Positions 1-8,941 of a DNA stretch of 64,000 nt are shown piece after piece. Both the position numbers and the translations under genes were made by a program. Source of the stretch: Paenibacillus dendritiformis (GTDB lineage: Bacteria > Bacillota > Bacilli > Paenibacillales > Paenibacillaceae); assembly GCF_015845845.1 (NCBI RefSeq), contig NZ_LDIG01000045.1:1-64000 (forward strand), read 5' to 3'. Position 1 is the stretch's first letter; each line of letters opens with the position of its first letter. Below the pieces are notes generated by a model. That model was not told the DNA's origin. It saw nothing but the letters and a program-made list of their open reading frames with translations, and made no database searches.

Positions 1-165
1 CTTCGAAACAAAGTCAGCCGCAGGCGGGTCAAAACGGTCATCGAAAATCTGATCTGGCTGGCCTCTCGAATGGTAGAGCATGCCAGACAAACGAAGCTCC
101 GCTTCGGAAGACATAGTCCATGGTTTCAGACATTCCAGCGCATTTACGGGACCTTGTCGGGATAA
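1..165 (+). mobile_element. 3' end of an IS transposase gene, cut by the window start
   Basis: Frame 1 is open from the first base to a TAA at 163-165 and gives 54 residues. They begin LRNKVSRRRVKTVIENLIWL and continue with a basic, Trp-containing tail (ASRMVEHARQ, FGRHSPWF). This resembles the extreme C-terminus of IS1380/IS4-like DDE transposases, which carry a similar 'RRRVKTVxENL...FGRHxPWF' ending; that family match is from memory. No catalytic residue lies inside the window. I could not locate the element's right terminal repeat; it should lie between 166 and about 310, where sequence resembling a histidine kinase begins. The neighbouring kinase gene has lost its 5' part, so insertion of this element is the likely cause. 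Confidence 0.6.
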
Positions 166-311
166 TAGATTGCGAACCTATGTTTCCGTTCAAGCTTTGC
201 ACAAGGGAAGCTTTGTTTCGTGATGTCTTTTTCAAGTGAATCGAGTCATCACCTCTGCTTTCTGCGCCTATCGTTACAGCTGATAGTGATGGTTCTCTTA
301 TTCGTAACCCT

Positions 312-811
312 TTCACGGATTCAGGGAGATATTATATCCATTACGGCAATGGAGAGGTCACGCTCCAAACGGATATAGGTTACATGGAAGACTATTTGCG
401 GCTGCAAAAAATGAGATTTAATACAAGGTTAGATTATGAAGTGGATATTGATCCGGATCTTTTGGAATATAAACTGCCGAAATTATTAGTACAGCCCATC
501 ATTGAAAATAGCATCAAGCATGGACTGGAGCATACGAAGCATTTATGGATTCGAATTGCGATTCGAAAAGCCAGGAATGACATTGAAATCGTAGTAGAGG
601 ATAACGGATAAGGGATGGATAAGGAAAGGCTCGATTATTTACAAAAATTATTAGACGATAAGGATGCCATGCCAGAGCATGTTGGGTTATACAACTCCCA
701 TAGAGTGATGCAGCTTTTATATGGGCCGACATATGGGCTTTCCATACAAAGCAAACACGGTGCCCGGTGATAGCGAGAATCCCTTATATAGGAGATGTGA
801 ACAATGTATAA
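312..811 (+). pseudogene. Decayed sensor histidine kinase, C-terminal half (YesM-type)
   Basis: From about 330 the frame reads YYIHYGNGEVTLQTD, then MEDYLRLQKMRF and LLVQPIIENSIKHGL. These are the linker and N-box of a YesM-type histidine kinase ATPase domain. A TAA at 609-611 interrupts the G1 box (DNG-stop-GMD). The frame then stays open through VGLYNSHRVMQLLYG to a TGA at 768-770. The natural ending, PVIARIPYIGDV, lies one frame over at about 764-800, so a one-base indel near 758-766 is a second lesion. The N-terminal sensor region and the HPHF phospho-acceptor motif are absent; the upstream sequence is IS material. The gene is AT-richer than the sensor gene at 1800, and the next gene is its damaged response regulator. 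Confidence 0.8.
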
Positions 812-1530
812 GGTATTAATCGTTGAAGATGAGGATATTATTCGAAACGGTCTGATCTATATGGTGGACTGGCCGAAGCTGAATTCTATAGTCGTGAGAA
901 GAGCTGCCGATGGAATCGAGGGCCTGGCCAAAATCAAGGAGCTGCAGCCTGATATCGTCATTACCGATGTGAGAATGCCTTTTCAAGACGGAATCCAAAT
1001 GTTAAGGCAAAGCAAAGCAGAGCATGACTATGAAGCAATCATTATTTCCGGATATAGCGAGTTAGAATATGCCCGGCAAGCGATATCGCTATCCGTAAGC
1101 GAATATCTGTTAAAGCCGATTGACTTTGATAAATTAAATGCGGCGATCGTCAAGCTCACCGCCAAAATACAATTAAAACTACAGCGCCAAAACGAGAGAC
1201 GGTTCTTTGATGAGCTCCATTTGTACAATGAATTATTGGATATTCAAGCAAAATTTTTCGAAAAAAATCTCTATCAATGATCTTAGCGCCAGCCTTCAGA
1301 TTTCAACGGTGTATCTATACTCCAAATTTAAAGAGGAAACAAGCTATACGTTCAATGATTTTCTTAACCGATACAGGATGATCAAGGCCATTGAATTGCT
1401 GAAGCAAGGGGATCTCTTAATCTATGAAATCGCGGAACGGGTGGGCTTCCAAGATTATAAATATTTTAGTCAAGTGTTTAAGAAATACATCGGGCACACT
1501 CCAAGCAGCTTTTTGGAGCAATCGATGTAG
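804..1530 (+). pseudogene. Frameshifted AraC-type response regulator
   Basis: The start ATG follows GGAGATGTG. Residues 1-120 form a receiver domain: VEDED acidic pocket, phospho-acceptor Asp in DIVITDVRMP, and the KPID lysine. The reading frame ends at 1280. Frame +1 carries ISINDLSASLQIS through GFQDYKYFSQVFKKY and GHTPSSF to 1530, a complete AraC double helix-turn-helix. Removing one A from the A4 run at about 1249-1252 (caaaatttt) would restore 'LLDIQANFSKKISIND'. The lesion is therefore a single-base insertion, unless it is a sequencing error. The intact protein would be about 240 residues, the short class without the large YesN linker. It sits directly behind a broken kinase, which supports genuine decay of the pair. 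Confidence 0.8.
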
Positions 1531-1799
1531 CCGCCCCTATGTGACGATCTTCATGTCTATTGCGCCCCGCAAGCCGGCCGTCTTTCACTGCTCGTCCCCA
1601 TGATTCCGGGATCGGGAACAGATATTTAGTTCTGGAAAATCTATCAATTCGTTGATATACTGAACGGGCATCTGCCTCTCCTTTTGTTGTGTGGTGCAAC
1701 TTACAACAATTCCATATCTCACATTGGAATTCATCCAAACACTGATTGCAGCTTTGAACCACATCTATTGCTGAACTTACCCGAGAGAGGGGGAACGTT
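1531..1799. other. Intergenic region upstream of the intact two-component pair
   Basis: No coding sequence is visible. The stretch should hold the promoter for the kinase gene at 1800, but I could not assign -35 and -10 boxes with confidence. The composition changes here from AT-rich (upstream pseudogenes) to GC-rich (downstream genes). Confidence 0.4.
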
Positions 1800-3593
1800 A
1801 TGCGCTGGATGACCCGTTCGCTGCACCGCAAATTATCGACCCTGCTTATCGCCTTCATCATCATCCCTGTGCTGCTGCTCGGCTACGTCTCCTACCGGAC
1901 GGCATGGTCGATTAGCGAGGAGAAGAGCAAGCAGGCCAGCCTCAATACGCTGCGTCAGATCAGCGCCATTTTGGAGACGATCGCTCAGGACGTGGAGAAC
2001 ATGTCGATATTTTTGATCGGACAGCATGATGTCCAGCAATATTTGGCCAAAGACCGGGCAAGCGCCAACGATTATTTGCGCATGGTCGGTTTTTTGACGA
2101 ACCTTGCCTTTTCCAAAAGCTACATCGCAGACATCCGCATTATTCCGCTGAACGGCAACCCGGAGCTGTCCAATACGACGCTTCTGTCCTCCCATCTGTT
2201 CGGACAGGCCCCGTCCGACGAGGCGTATTGGCGGGATCACCCGGTCTGGTGGTCGCCGCCGACGCTGAGCGACACGACGCTGGGCCAGAAGCGGACCGTC
2301 TCGCTGGTGCGCCCGATCCGCAATATGAATACGTTCGACAAACTCGGCATGCTGTCGATCGGCATTGACGGTGACGCGCTTGCCGAGCGGCTGCGCGAGG
2401 CGGCGGTGGATGGCGGAGGCAGTCTGTTCTTGCTGGACGCGGAAGGCAATATCGTCGCCGCCAACGCCGATCCGGACGCGGCCGAACCGTGGTCCGCGAA
2501 GCTGAGAGCCCTTGCCCGGCAAGAGGCGCATCCCGGCGCCGCGCGCTTCTCGGAGATCGGGGAGGGCCGCGATCGCCACTTTGTCGTGTCGATGTCCGTG
2601 CCGATTGCCCCGTGGAGCGTATACGCGCTTATTCCCTATCAGACATTCAGCGCCCAGAATAGGTATCTGCTCCAATTTACGGCCGTGACGGTCGCGATCG
2701 TCATTGCGGTGATTGCCGCCGTGGCTGCTTATGTCGTCAAGCGGGTGACGAAGCCGATTATCCGGCTCGCCCGATCGATCGGCGCCGTGGAGCCGGAACG
2801 GCCGTTCCGTCCGCTGCCGCTCACCTCCAGCGACGAGATCGGAATGCTCGTGCACAGCTACAACCAGTTAAGCGACAATATCCGAAGCCTGACGGAGCAG
2901 GTGAAGGAGAACGAGGCGCGGAAAAAGGAAGCGGATCTGCTGGCCCTCCAGGCGCAAATCCACCCCCATTTTTTATACAACACCCTGTCATCGGTTCAAT
3001 GGATGGCCTACATGGAAGGGAACGGCCGCATTGCCAGCCTCGTCGGCGCGCTGGGCGACTTCCTGCGCTTCAGCCTGAACCGGGGCCTGGAGACCTGTTC
3101 GCTGGAGCAGGAGACCGAGCATGTCGCGAATTACTTGGAGATTCAATCGGTTCGCTATCCCGGCCGTTTCGATTACCGCATTCATTTGCCGGAGGAGCTG
3201 AGACAATTTACGATGCTGAGGCTGCTGCTGCAGCCGCTCGTTGAAAACGCTATAACTCATGGGCTGCTTCCGGCATATCCGGTATCGGGAGGCCGTCTGC
3301 TCATCGAGATTGTCATGATGGATAGCGGCCGGGTCCGCTTCACGGTACAGGATAACGGGGGCGGTCTCGGCCCGGAAGAGCTGGAGCGGGTCAGGGAGCG
3401 GCTGAGCGCCCCGGAGCCGGCCGCGGCGAATGCCGAAGCACCCCGCTCGGGAGGCAGCGGTTACGGCCTGTTCAACGTTCAGCGCCGCCTGTTTCTCCAT
3501 TACGGAACCGGATCGGAGCTGCACATGGAGAGCCGGCCAGGGGAAGGGACCGCGGTCTCCTTTTCCATTCCGGCGGATCGAAGCACCAGATGA
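1800..3593 (+). CDS. Sensor histidine kinase, YesM family (597 aa)
   Basis: This is a membrane sensor kinase that should phosphorylate the response regulator encoded immediately downstream and control the sugar ABC transporter genes after it. A membrane segment lies at about residues 13-33 (LLIAFIIIPVLLLGYVSY). An extracellular sensor region of about 255 residues follows, then a second membrane segment near 290-313, a HAMP linker to about 365, and a His-kinase dimerisation motif AQIHPHFLYNTL with the phospho-acceptor His near 387. A HATPase domain follows, with LLQPLVENAITHG (N box), DNGGGLG (G1) and YGLFNVQRRL. The ATG at 1800 is preceded by GAGAGGGGGAACGTT, a good ribosome binding site. The signal sensed is unknown; oligosaccharide-uptake modules of this design are common in Paenibacillus. 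Confidence 0.9.
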   Translation: MRWMTRSLHRKLSTLLIAFIIIPVLLLGYVSYRTAWSISEEKSKQASLNTLRQISAILETIAQDVENMSIFLIGQHDVQQYLAKDRASANDYLRMVGFLTNLAFSKSYIADIRIIPLNGNPELSNTTLLSSHLFGQAPSDEAYWRDHPVWWSPPTLSDTTLGQKRTVSLVRPIRNMNTFDKLGMLSIGIDGDALAERLREAAVDGGGSLFLLDAEGNIVAANADPDAAEPWSAKLRALARQEAHPGAARFSEIGEGRDRHFVVSMSVPIAPWSVYALIPYQTFSAQNRYLLQFTAVTVAIVIAVIAAVAAYVVKRVTKPIIRLARSIGAVEPERPFRPLPLTSSDEIGMLVHSYNQLSDNIRSLTEQVKENEARKKEADLLALQAQIHPHFLYNTLSSVQWMAYMEGNGRIASLVGALGDFLRFSLNRGLETCSLEQETEHVANYLEIQSVRYPGRFDYRIHLPEELRQFTMLRLLLQPLVENAITHGLLPAYPVSGGRLLIEIVMMDSGRVRFTVQDNGGGLGPEELERVRERLSAPEPAAANAEAPRSGGSGYGLFNVQRRLFLHYGTGSELHMESRPGEGTAVSFSIPADRSTR

Positions 3594-3617
3594 ATTATGC
3601 GCAAAGGGGAGATATCC

Positions 3618-5249
3618 GTGAAACTATTGATTGTTGACGATGAGGTCATCATCCGGACGGGGCTGGCCCAGGTCATTCCGTGGAACGAGCTCGGCTTCGA
3701 GGTGCTGCCGCCCTGCGCGTCCGCCGAGGAGGCGATGGAGGCGATCGGGACGGAGAAGCCGCATCTCGTGCTGACGGACATCCGGATGACCGGCGCCGAC
3801 GGGATCGCCCTGGCGGCCTATATCCGCGAGGTCAGCCCGCGAACGGAGACGCTGATTTTGACCGGCTACGACGATTTTCATTACGCCCAGCGTGCGCTGC
3901 GGGAAGGGGTATGCGATTATTTGCTGAAAACGAGCCGCCCCGACGACATCGTGAAAGCGGCGCTGCGGGCGAAGGCGCGCATCTTGGAGAAGCAGGACGC
4001 GGCGGTGCATGATTCGGCGAAGGAGGCGTCCCACCGGGAGCGCCAGGTGCTGAAGCTGCTGACCGAGCCGCTGCCTGCGGAAGACTGCCGCCGTATCGCC
4101 GCCGAATTGTTCCGCTGCGACGGCGCCCCGCAGGGAAGCGGAAGCGATGCGGCTTCGTATGAGGCGGCCATAATCGAGGCGGACGGCTGGGGCGAAGCCC
4201 GGCACGGGCTGCTGCTGTTCGCGGCCGCCAATCTGCTGGCCGAGCTGCTTGGCGGCCCGGTCGTCCGGCACGAGCAGCGGCTGCTGGCGCTTCGCCGGTC
4301 GGACTCGGTCCCCGGCCGTCTGCCGTGCGGCTGGGACGAGGCGCTCCGCCGGACGGAGCAGCTCCTCAAGTGCCGGCTCTTTGCCGGGATCGGCGGAGCC
4401 GCCGCGGATGCCGCGGACATCGGCCGCTCCTGCCGGGAAGCTTGCAGCGCCGGGCGCTTCCGCTGGTTCGCGGACGGCCGCCGCCTGCTTCATTATGAAG
4501 AGACGGCGGCGCGCGAAGGCCGTCCGTCGATCTGCTCGGCGCAGGAGGAGAACGGCCTCCTGCAGGCGCTGTCCTCGGGCCGGCCGGAGCGATTGCGCCG
4601 CTGGATCGGGGAGCGGGTGAAGGAGCTGATCGCGCATCCGCACGCCACGCCGGAGTCCGTCCGCTCCTATGGGCAATCCGCCTTGATCGCGGCCGAGCGT
4701 TGGCTGGAGCGGTGCGCGCAGGCCGATGCGCCGCTGAAACGGCCGGCCGCGGAGGCGTGGGACGGCTGGGGCTGGCAGCCGCATGCGCTCCCCGACCCCG
4801 CGGCTGCCGAGCCGGAGCAATGGGAAGGCTCGCTCTTCGCCGCCCTGCAGGAGGCGATGCAAATTTACCGGGACCGGTATGCAGACGACGCGGTCCCTTA
4901 TGTCTCCCGGGCGATGCGCTATATCCGGGAGACCGCCGACGGAAGCCTGACGCTGCAGCATGTCGCCAGCGTAGTGAACGTCCACCCGAATCATCTGAGC
5001 GATAAGTTCAAGCAGGAGACAGGCATGAACTATATCGAGTACGTTACCCAGGCCCGCATCGCCCGGGCATGCCGCCTGCTGCAGGACGGATCGGGGCTGG
5101 TGTCGGATATCGCCCGGATGGTGGGGTACGAGGATTTGAAGTATTTTTCCCAACTGTTCAAAAAGCATATGGGCTGCACTCCCTCCGAATATCGGAGCAG
5201 CCGGAGCGGCGGAGCTGCAGGCGGCTCGGACAGCATCACCACGCATTGA
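3618..5249 (+). CDS. YesN-type response regulator with AraC DNA-binding domain (543 aa)
   Basis: This is the partner regulator of the kinase that ends at 3593. Residues 1-120 are a receiver domain (VDDEVIIRTGL; phospho-acceptor Asp in LVLTDIRMTG; LTGYDDF; the usual conserved Lys is represented by LLKTSRP). A poorly conserved GC-rich linker of about 300 residues follows. The last 100 residues are an AraC/XylS double helix-turn-helix (LTLQHVASVVNVHPNHLSD, GYEDLKYFSQLFKKHMG, CTPSEYR). I prefer the GTG at 3618, which gives VKLLIVDDE, because AAAGGGGAG lies 7-9 bases upstream. An in-frame ATG at 3597 would add seven residues and has no comparable site. It probably activates the transporter operon starting at 5492. 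Confidence 0.88.
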   Translation: MKLLIVDDEVIIRTGLAQVIPWNELGFEVLPPCASAEEAMEAIGTEKPHLVLTDIRMTGADGIALAAYIREVSPRTETLILTGYDDFHYAQRALREGVCDYLLKTSRPDDIVKAALRAKARILEKQDAAVHDSAKEASHRERQVLKLLTEPLPAEDCRRIAAELFRCDGAPQGSGSDAASYEAAIIEADGWGEARHGLLLFAAANLLAELLGGPVVRHEQRLLALRRSDSVPGRLPCGWDEALRRTEQLLKCRLFAGIGGAAADAADIGRSCREACSAGRFRWFADGRRLLHYEETAAREGRPSICSAQEENGLLQALSSGRPERLRRWIGERVKELIAHPHATPESVRSYGQSALIAAERWLERCAQADAPLKRPAAEAWDGWGWQPHALPDPAAAEPEQWEGSLFAALQEAMQIYRDRYADDAVPYVSRAMRYIRETADGSLTLQHVASVVNVHPNHLSDKFKQETGMNYIEYVTQARIARACRLLQDGSGLVSDIARMVGYEDLKYFSQLFKKHMGCTPSEYRSSRSGGAAGGSDSITTH

Positions 5250-5375
5250 GAAGCGGAGAGCGGGGGAGCACCCGGACAAATGAACGATCCCGCCAGCGCG
5301 GCCAAGCGCCGGGCTTCGCCGCAATCGGCGAAAACATTCCCCCCTGCCGCTTAATTTCTTCCCTCACTCGAGAAG

Positions 5376-5389
5376 GAAGCGCTTTCGTA
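5376..5389. promoter_or_regulatory. Possible cre (CcpA) site before the sugar transporter operon
   Basis: The sequence AGGAAGCGCTTTCG contains a palindromic GAAGCGCTTTC with the central CG and T of the cre consensus TGWAANCGNTNWCA. Three outer positions differ. It lies about 105 bases before the lipoprotein start codon, in the 242-bp gap after the response regulator gene. Catabolite repression of a sugar importer would be expected, but the match is imperfect. Confidence 0.4.
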
Positions 5390-5491
5390 TACTGGACGTA
5401 CGCAGAGCGGTCCGGGCGAAAGCGCACTTCCTCTGCTGGCCTTAATGCGATTGAATTACTCGACATGATAGATAATTGGAGGGGTTGTTCT

Positions 5492-6832
5492 ATGCGTACA
5501 CGATGGATGACGATGCTCGTTGTGCTGTTGGCTGTCTCCCTGCTCTCCGCATGCGGTTCAGGAGGCACGGATGCCGGGCAGAACCGGCCTGGGGGCGAAT
5601 TGAAGGATGAGGGCGCGGCGGAGAAGGTGAAGCTCTCGTTGTGGCATAACTTCACGGGAGACGATCTTCGCGCCAAAGCGATGCGCGAGATCATCGAGAC
5701 ATACCAGCAGGAGCACCCGGATATCACGCTCGATATTCAAGCCATTCCGCCGGATGGCTACAAAACGCGCCTGAAGACGGTGGCGGCCGCCAATGAAATG
5801 CCGGATGTCTTCCTGATGTGGCCGGGCATGATGACAAAGGAATTTCATGGCGGAGGCTTGATTCAGCCGATCGACGATCTGCTGGACAGCAAAGCGGAGT
5901 GGAAGAGCGGCTTCCTGCCGGGATCTTTCGACGATTTTACGATCGACGGCCGCATATACAGCGCTCCGATGGGATTGTCGCCGACTTCGATCCTTTATTA
6001 TAACGAGGAAATATTGAGCCGCTACGGCCTGCAGGTGCCGAAGACATGGGATGAACTGCTTGCCGCCGTGAAGACGCTGAATGAGAACAAGGTAACGGCG
6101 ATTGCGCTCGGCAACAAGGCGGCTTGGCTCGCTCAGTCGAGCATTCTCAGCTCGCTTGCGGATCGGGTGACCGGAACGGAATGGTTCCTGAAGGCTGCGA
6201 ACCAGGACGGAGCCAAATTCACGGATCCGGAATTCGTGAGAGCGCTGGAGCTGCTGCAACAGCTGCAGCAGGCAGGAGCGTTCCAAATCGGCTTCAACAG
6301 CATCGACAACACGCAGATGGAAATGATGTTCGCGCAAGGCCAGGCTGCGATGATGATCGACGGCGGCTGGGCCTTGACGAATCTGTCGGCCAATGCGTCG
6401 CCGGAAGCGCTGAAGAGCATGGGCGCGACGGTGCTGCCTTCGGTTCCCGATGGCAAGGGCGATCCGAATTCGACCTCCGGGGTCGTCGGCGTCGGGCTCG
6501 GTCTGAGCGCCAAGGTCGACGGCAAGCGCAAAGAAGCCGCCTACGAACTGATCTACGCCTTATCCGGTCCGGAGGCGCAGAAGCGCACATTGGAAGCGAA
6601 TCAACTGGTCAGCTACAAGCTGGATCTCGATGAGGGCGCCGTATCTCCGCTGTTCGCCAAAGTGTACCGGCTTGTAAATGAAGTCAAGCGTACGCCGGTC
6701 TATGACGCCGTCATGACAAGCGCAGGCGCCGACGCCGTCAATAACGGGCTGCAGGAATTGCTGATGGGCGGCAATCCGGAGGAGATCGCCCGTAAGATTC
6801 AAGAGGCTCAGGCGAAATCGCTCGGCCGTTGA
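5492..6832 (+). CDS. Sugar ABC transporter substrate-binding lipoprotein (446 aa)
   Basis: This is the extracellular solute receptor of a family 1 carbohydrate ABC importer. The N-terminus MRTRWMTMLVVLLAVSLLSAC is a lipoprotein signal peptide with lipobox LLSAC. The mature domain has the usual landmarks: LWHNFTGDD at the first strand, PDVFLMWPG, PIDDLLD, PTSILYYNEEI, PKTWDELLAAVKTL and MMFAQGQAAMMIDGGW. The ATG at 5492 follows GGAGGGGTTGTTCT; upstream in-frame codons lack such a site. Two permease genes follow, and no ATPase gene is linked, which is normal for transporters sharing an MsmX-type ATPase. The substrate is unknown. The kinase/regulator pair just upstream probably controls it. Confidence 0.92.
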   Translation: MRTRWMTMLVVLLAVSLLSACGSGGTDAGQNRPGGELKDEGAAEKVKLSLWHNFTGDDLRAKAMREIIETYQQEHPDITLDIQAIPPDGYKTRLKTVAAANEMPDVFLMWPGMMTKEFHGGGLIQPIDDLLDSKAEWKSGFLPGSFDDFTIDGRIYSAPMGLSPTSILYYNEEILSRYGLQVPKTWDELLAAVKTLNENKVTAIALGNKAAWLAQSSILSSLADRVTGTEWFLKAANQDGAKFTDPEFVRALELLQQLQQAGAFQIGFNSIDNTQMEMMFAQGQAAMMIDGGWALTNLSANASPEALKSMGATVLPSVPDGKGDPNSTSGVVGVGLGLSAKVDGKRKEAAYELIYALSGPEAQKRTLEANQLVSYKLDLDEGAVSPLFAKVYRLVNEVKRTPVYDAVMTSAGADAVNNGLQELLMGGNPEEIARKIQEAQAKSLGR

Positions 6833-6922
6833 CATGCCGTATGCTGCCGCATCGCCTTGCCCCTGACCGTTCAGGCCGGGGCGGGCGGCGGCTTCAACAT
6901 CAAAGAGAGGAGGCTGAGCCGA

Positions 6923-7804
6923 ATGCGCGCTCATGCGGGGTCAAGCAAGCGGATATTTATTGCGGCAGGGCTGGCGCCGTCGCTTCTCATTTACGCCTTG
7001 TTCGTCATTGTGCCGATATTCTGGTCCGCCTACTACGGATTTTTTGACTGGAAAGGCATCGGCGAGATGAGCTTCATCGGCATCGCCAACTTCAGCGAGG
7101 CGCTGCGGGATCCGGTGTTCTGGCTCTCGTTCCGCAACAACATGATTATTGTAGGAGCTTCCGTCTTCGGCCAGGTCCCGATCGCATTGCTGCTCGCCCT
7201 GCTGCTGAAGCGCGGAACCTGGTTCCAGCGCTTCGTCCGCTCGGCGGTATTCATGCCGATGGTGCTGTCCTCGGTCGTCATCGGGATCATCTGGACGAAT
7301 ATCTATCACCCGCAGACCGGACTGGTGAATGCGGCGCTCGATGCGATAGGATTAGCCGATTGGAAACGGGCCTGGCTGTCGGAACCGGACATCGCCATCT
7401 GGATGATCGCGATTCCCGTCATTTGGAACTATATCGGACCGTATCTCATCATGTTCCTTGCCGCTCTGCACAGCATCCCGTCCGAGCTGGACGATGCGGC
7501 CGAATTGGACGGAGCGCGGGGAATGCGCAAGCTGGCATCCTTGACGCTGCCCATGATCTGGGACACGCTCAAGGTGGCGATCGTGCTGTGCATCTCCGGC
7601 AGCCTGAAGGCGTTCGACCTGATCTATGTCATGACGAACGGAGGTCCGGCTCATGCCACGGAGCTGCTCGCATCGTACATGTATAACAGCACCTTCACCG
7701 TCTACCGCTTCGGATACGGCAGCGCGGTCTCTACCCTCATCGTCATCATCAGCTTGCTGCTCGTCGCCGGTTCGCAGCGGCTGATGCGCCGGGAAGCGCA
7801 TTAG
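6923..7804 (+). CDS. Sugar ABC transporter permease, MalF-like (293 aa)
   Basis: First inner-membrane subunit of the importer whose receptor is encoded at 5492. It has six predicted membrane spans (LAPSLLIYALFVIVPIFW; MIIVGASVFGQVPIALLLAL; SAVFMPMVLSSVVIGIIW; AIWMIAIPVIWNYIGPYLIMF; and two C-terminal spans). The EAA coupling loop reads DDAAELDGARGMRKLASLTLP and contacts the ATPase. I chose the ATG at 6923 because GAGAGGAGGC lies just upstream; an earlier in-frame ATG at 6857 would add 22 residues that do not resemble the family. The 90-base gap after the lipoprotein gene suggests one operon. Confidence 0.9.
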   Translation: MRAHAGSSKRIFIAAGLAPSLLIYALFVIVPIFWSAYYGFFDWKGIGEMSFIGIANFSEALRDPVFWLSFRNNMIIVGASVFGQVPIALLLALLLKRGTWFQRFVRSAVFMPMVLSSVVIGIIWTNIYHPQTGLVNAALDAIGLADWKRAWLSEPDIAIWMIAIPVIWNYIGPYLIMFLAALHSIPSELDDAAELDGARGMRKLASLTLPMIWDTLKVAIVLCISGSLKAFDLIYVMTNGGPAHATELLASYMYNSTFTVYRFGYGSAVSTLIVIISLLLVAGSQRLMRREAH

Positions 7805-7835
7805 CATCCGGGCAGGACAGGAAGGAGGAATCGAT

Positions 7836-8720
7836 ATGGCATCATTGATAACCGCATCTGCGAGAGGGGAGACGGTCCGCGCCGCAGGCTCGCGCGAAGG
7901 GTCGCGGGCGCTCCGGCTCTTCGTGAACGCCGGCTTGGCCATTTATGCGCTCGTCACGCTGTACCCGCTTATCTGGCTCTATCTCAGCGCCTTCAAGACG
8001 AACGAGCAGTTTTTCGCCCATCCCTTCGGACTTCCGACCACATGGCAGTGGGACAATTTCGTTCGGGCATGGGAAGTGTCGGGGATGGGGCGCTCCATGT
8101 GGAACTCGTTGTTCGTCACGACGATATCATTGGCGGCCACCTTGCTCCTCGGGGCGTTAGCGGCTTACATTTTGGCCCGGTTCCGGTTCAAGGGGCGAAG
8201 CCTGCTGCAGGGCTTGTTCGTGCTCGGCATGCTGATACCGGTTCACAGCACGCTTGTTCCGCTCTTCATCATGATGAACAAGCTGGGCATTCTGAACACC
8301 CATGCGGCGCTCATATTCCCTTATACCGCATTTGAGCTGCCGATTGCCATTTTCATCGTGGCTGCCTATCTGGCCAATATGCCAAAAGAAATGGAAGAAG
8401 CGGCGCAGGTGGACGGCTGCGGCTACATGGGGATCTTCGCGCGGATCATGCTCCCCGTTTCGCTCCCGGCGCTCTCCACCGTCGCGATACTCGGCTTCCT
8501 TCGCTTCTGGAACGACTTCGCGTTCGCGCTCGTCTTTATCAACAGCCCGGGGCTGAAAACGCTGCCGCTCAGCCTGTCCGTCTTTGCCACAGGCTACTCG
8601 ACAGACTACAAACTGACGATGGCCGCCCTTGGGATGGCCGCGCTGCCGACGATCGCGATCTACATCCTTTTCCAGGAGCAGGTCATGAAAGGGATGGCTG
8701 CGGGCGCCGTCAAAGGATAA
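7836..8720 (+). CDS. Sugar ABC transporter permease, MalG-like (294 aa)
   Basis: Second permease subunit of the same importer. It has six membrane spans, beginning with LFVNAGLAIYALVTLYPLIW, and the EAA loop EEAAQVDGCGYMGIFARIMLP with the conserved Gly. The C-terminus FQEQVMKGMAAGAVKG is typical of MalG/LacG-type proteins. The start ATG follows AAGGAGGAATCGAT, 31 bases after the first permease stop. No gene follows on this strand for 2.5 kb; the operon appears to end here. No clear T-tailed terminator is seen directly after the stop. Confidence 0.9.
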   Translation: MASLITASARGETVRAAGSREGSRALRLFVNAGLAIYALVTLYPLIWLYLSAFKTNEQFFAHPFGLPTTWQWDNFVRAWEVSGMGRSMWNSLFVTTISLAATLLLGALAAYILARFRFKGRSLLQGLFVLGMLIPVHSTLVPLFIMMNKLGILNTHAALIFPYTAFELPIAIFIVAAYLANMPKEMEEAAQVDGCGYMGIFARIMLPVSLPALSTVAILGFLRFWNDFAFALVFINSPGLKTLPLSLSVFATGYSTDYKLTMAALGMAALPTIAIYILFQEQVMKGMAAGAVKG

Positions 8721-8941
8721 CCGATAAAAAGCGAGGAGAGGACAAAGCCTCCTTGAAAAACTCTAAACTACGGGACAGCCCCGAGAAACGGACGAACGGA
8801 AGCGTTCGGAGGCCGATGATTGATTCGCAAGGCCTTCACCACGGGAACACAACAGGAAAGCCGGCACCGATAAAAGCAGCTCCTTTGAGCCCCCAAGGTT
8901 GCCGGCTTAAATCATTGATGTGAACTTGGGCCTTCTCAGCT
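8721..8941. other. 3' region of the transporter operon with inverted repeats
   Basis: No gene is visible. A 9-bp stem AAGCCGGCA (8858-8866) pairs with TGCCGGCTT (8900-8908) around a 33-base loop, and CGAACG/CGTTCG forms a small hairpin near 8792-8807. Neither has a U tract, so I do not call a terminator with confidence. Confidence 0.35.

Noticed and set aside
90-125. Similarity of the block near 95-115 to the interior of the MITE-like element at 25643
   Set aside because: Both contain a CGCTTCGGAAG-like palindrome, but here it is part of the open transposase frame (LRFGRHSPWF), so the resemblance is most likely chance.
3624-5324. 566-codon minus-strand open frame opposite the YesN-type regulator gene
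   Set aside because: It is an artefact of GC-rich codon use on the real gene; its translation is Arg/Ala/Gln-rich without domains, and no start signal is present.
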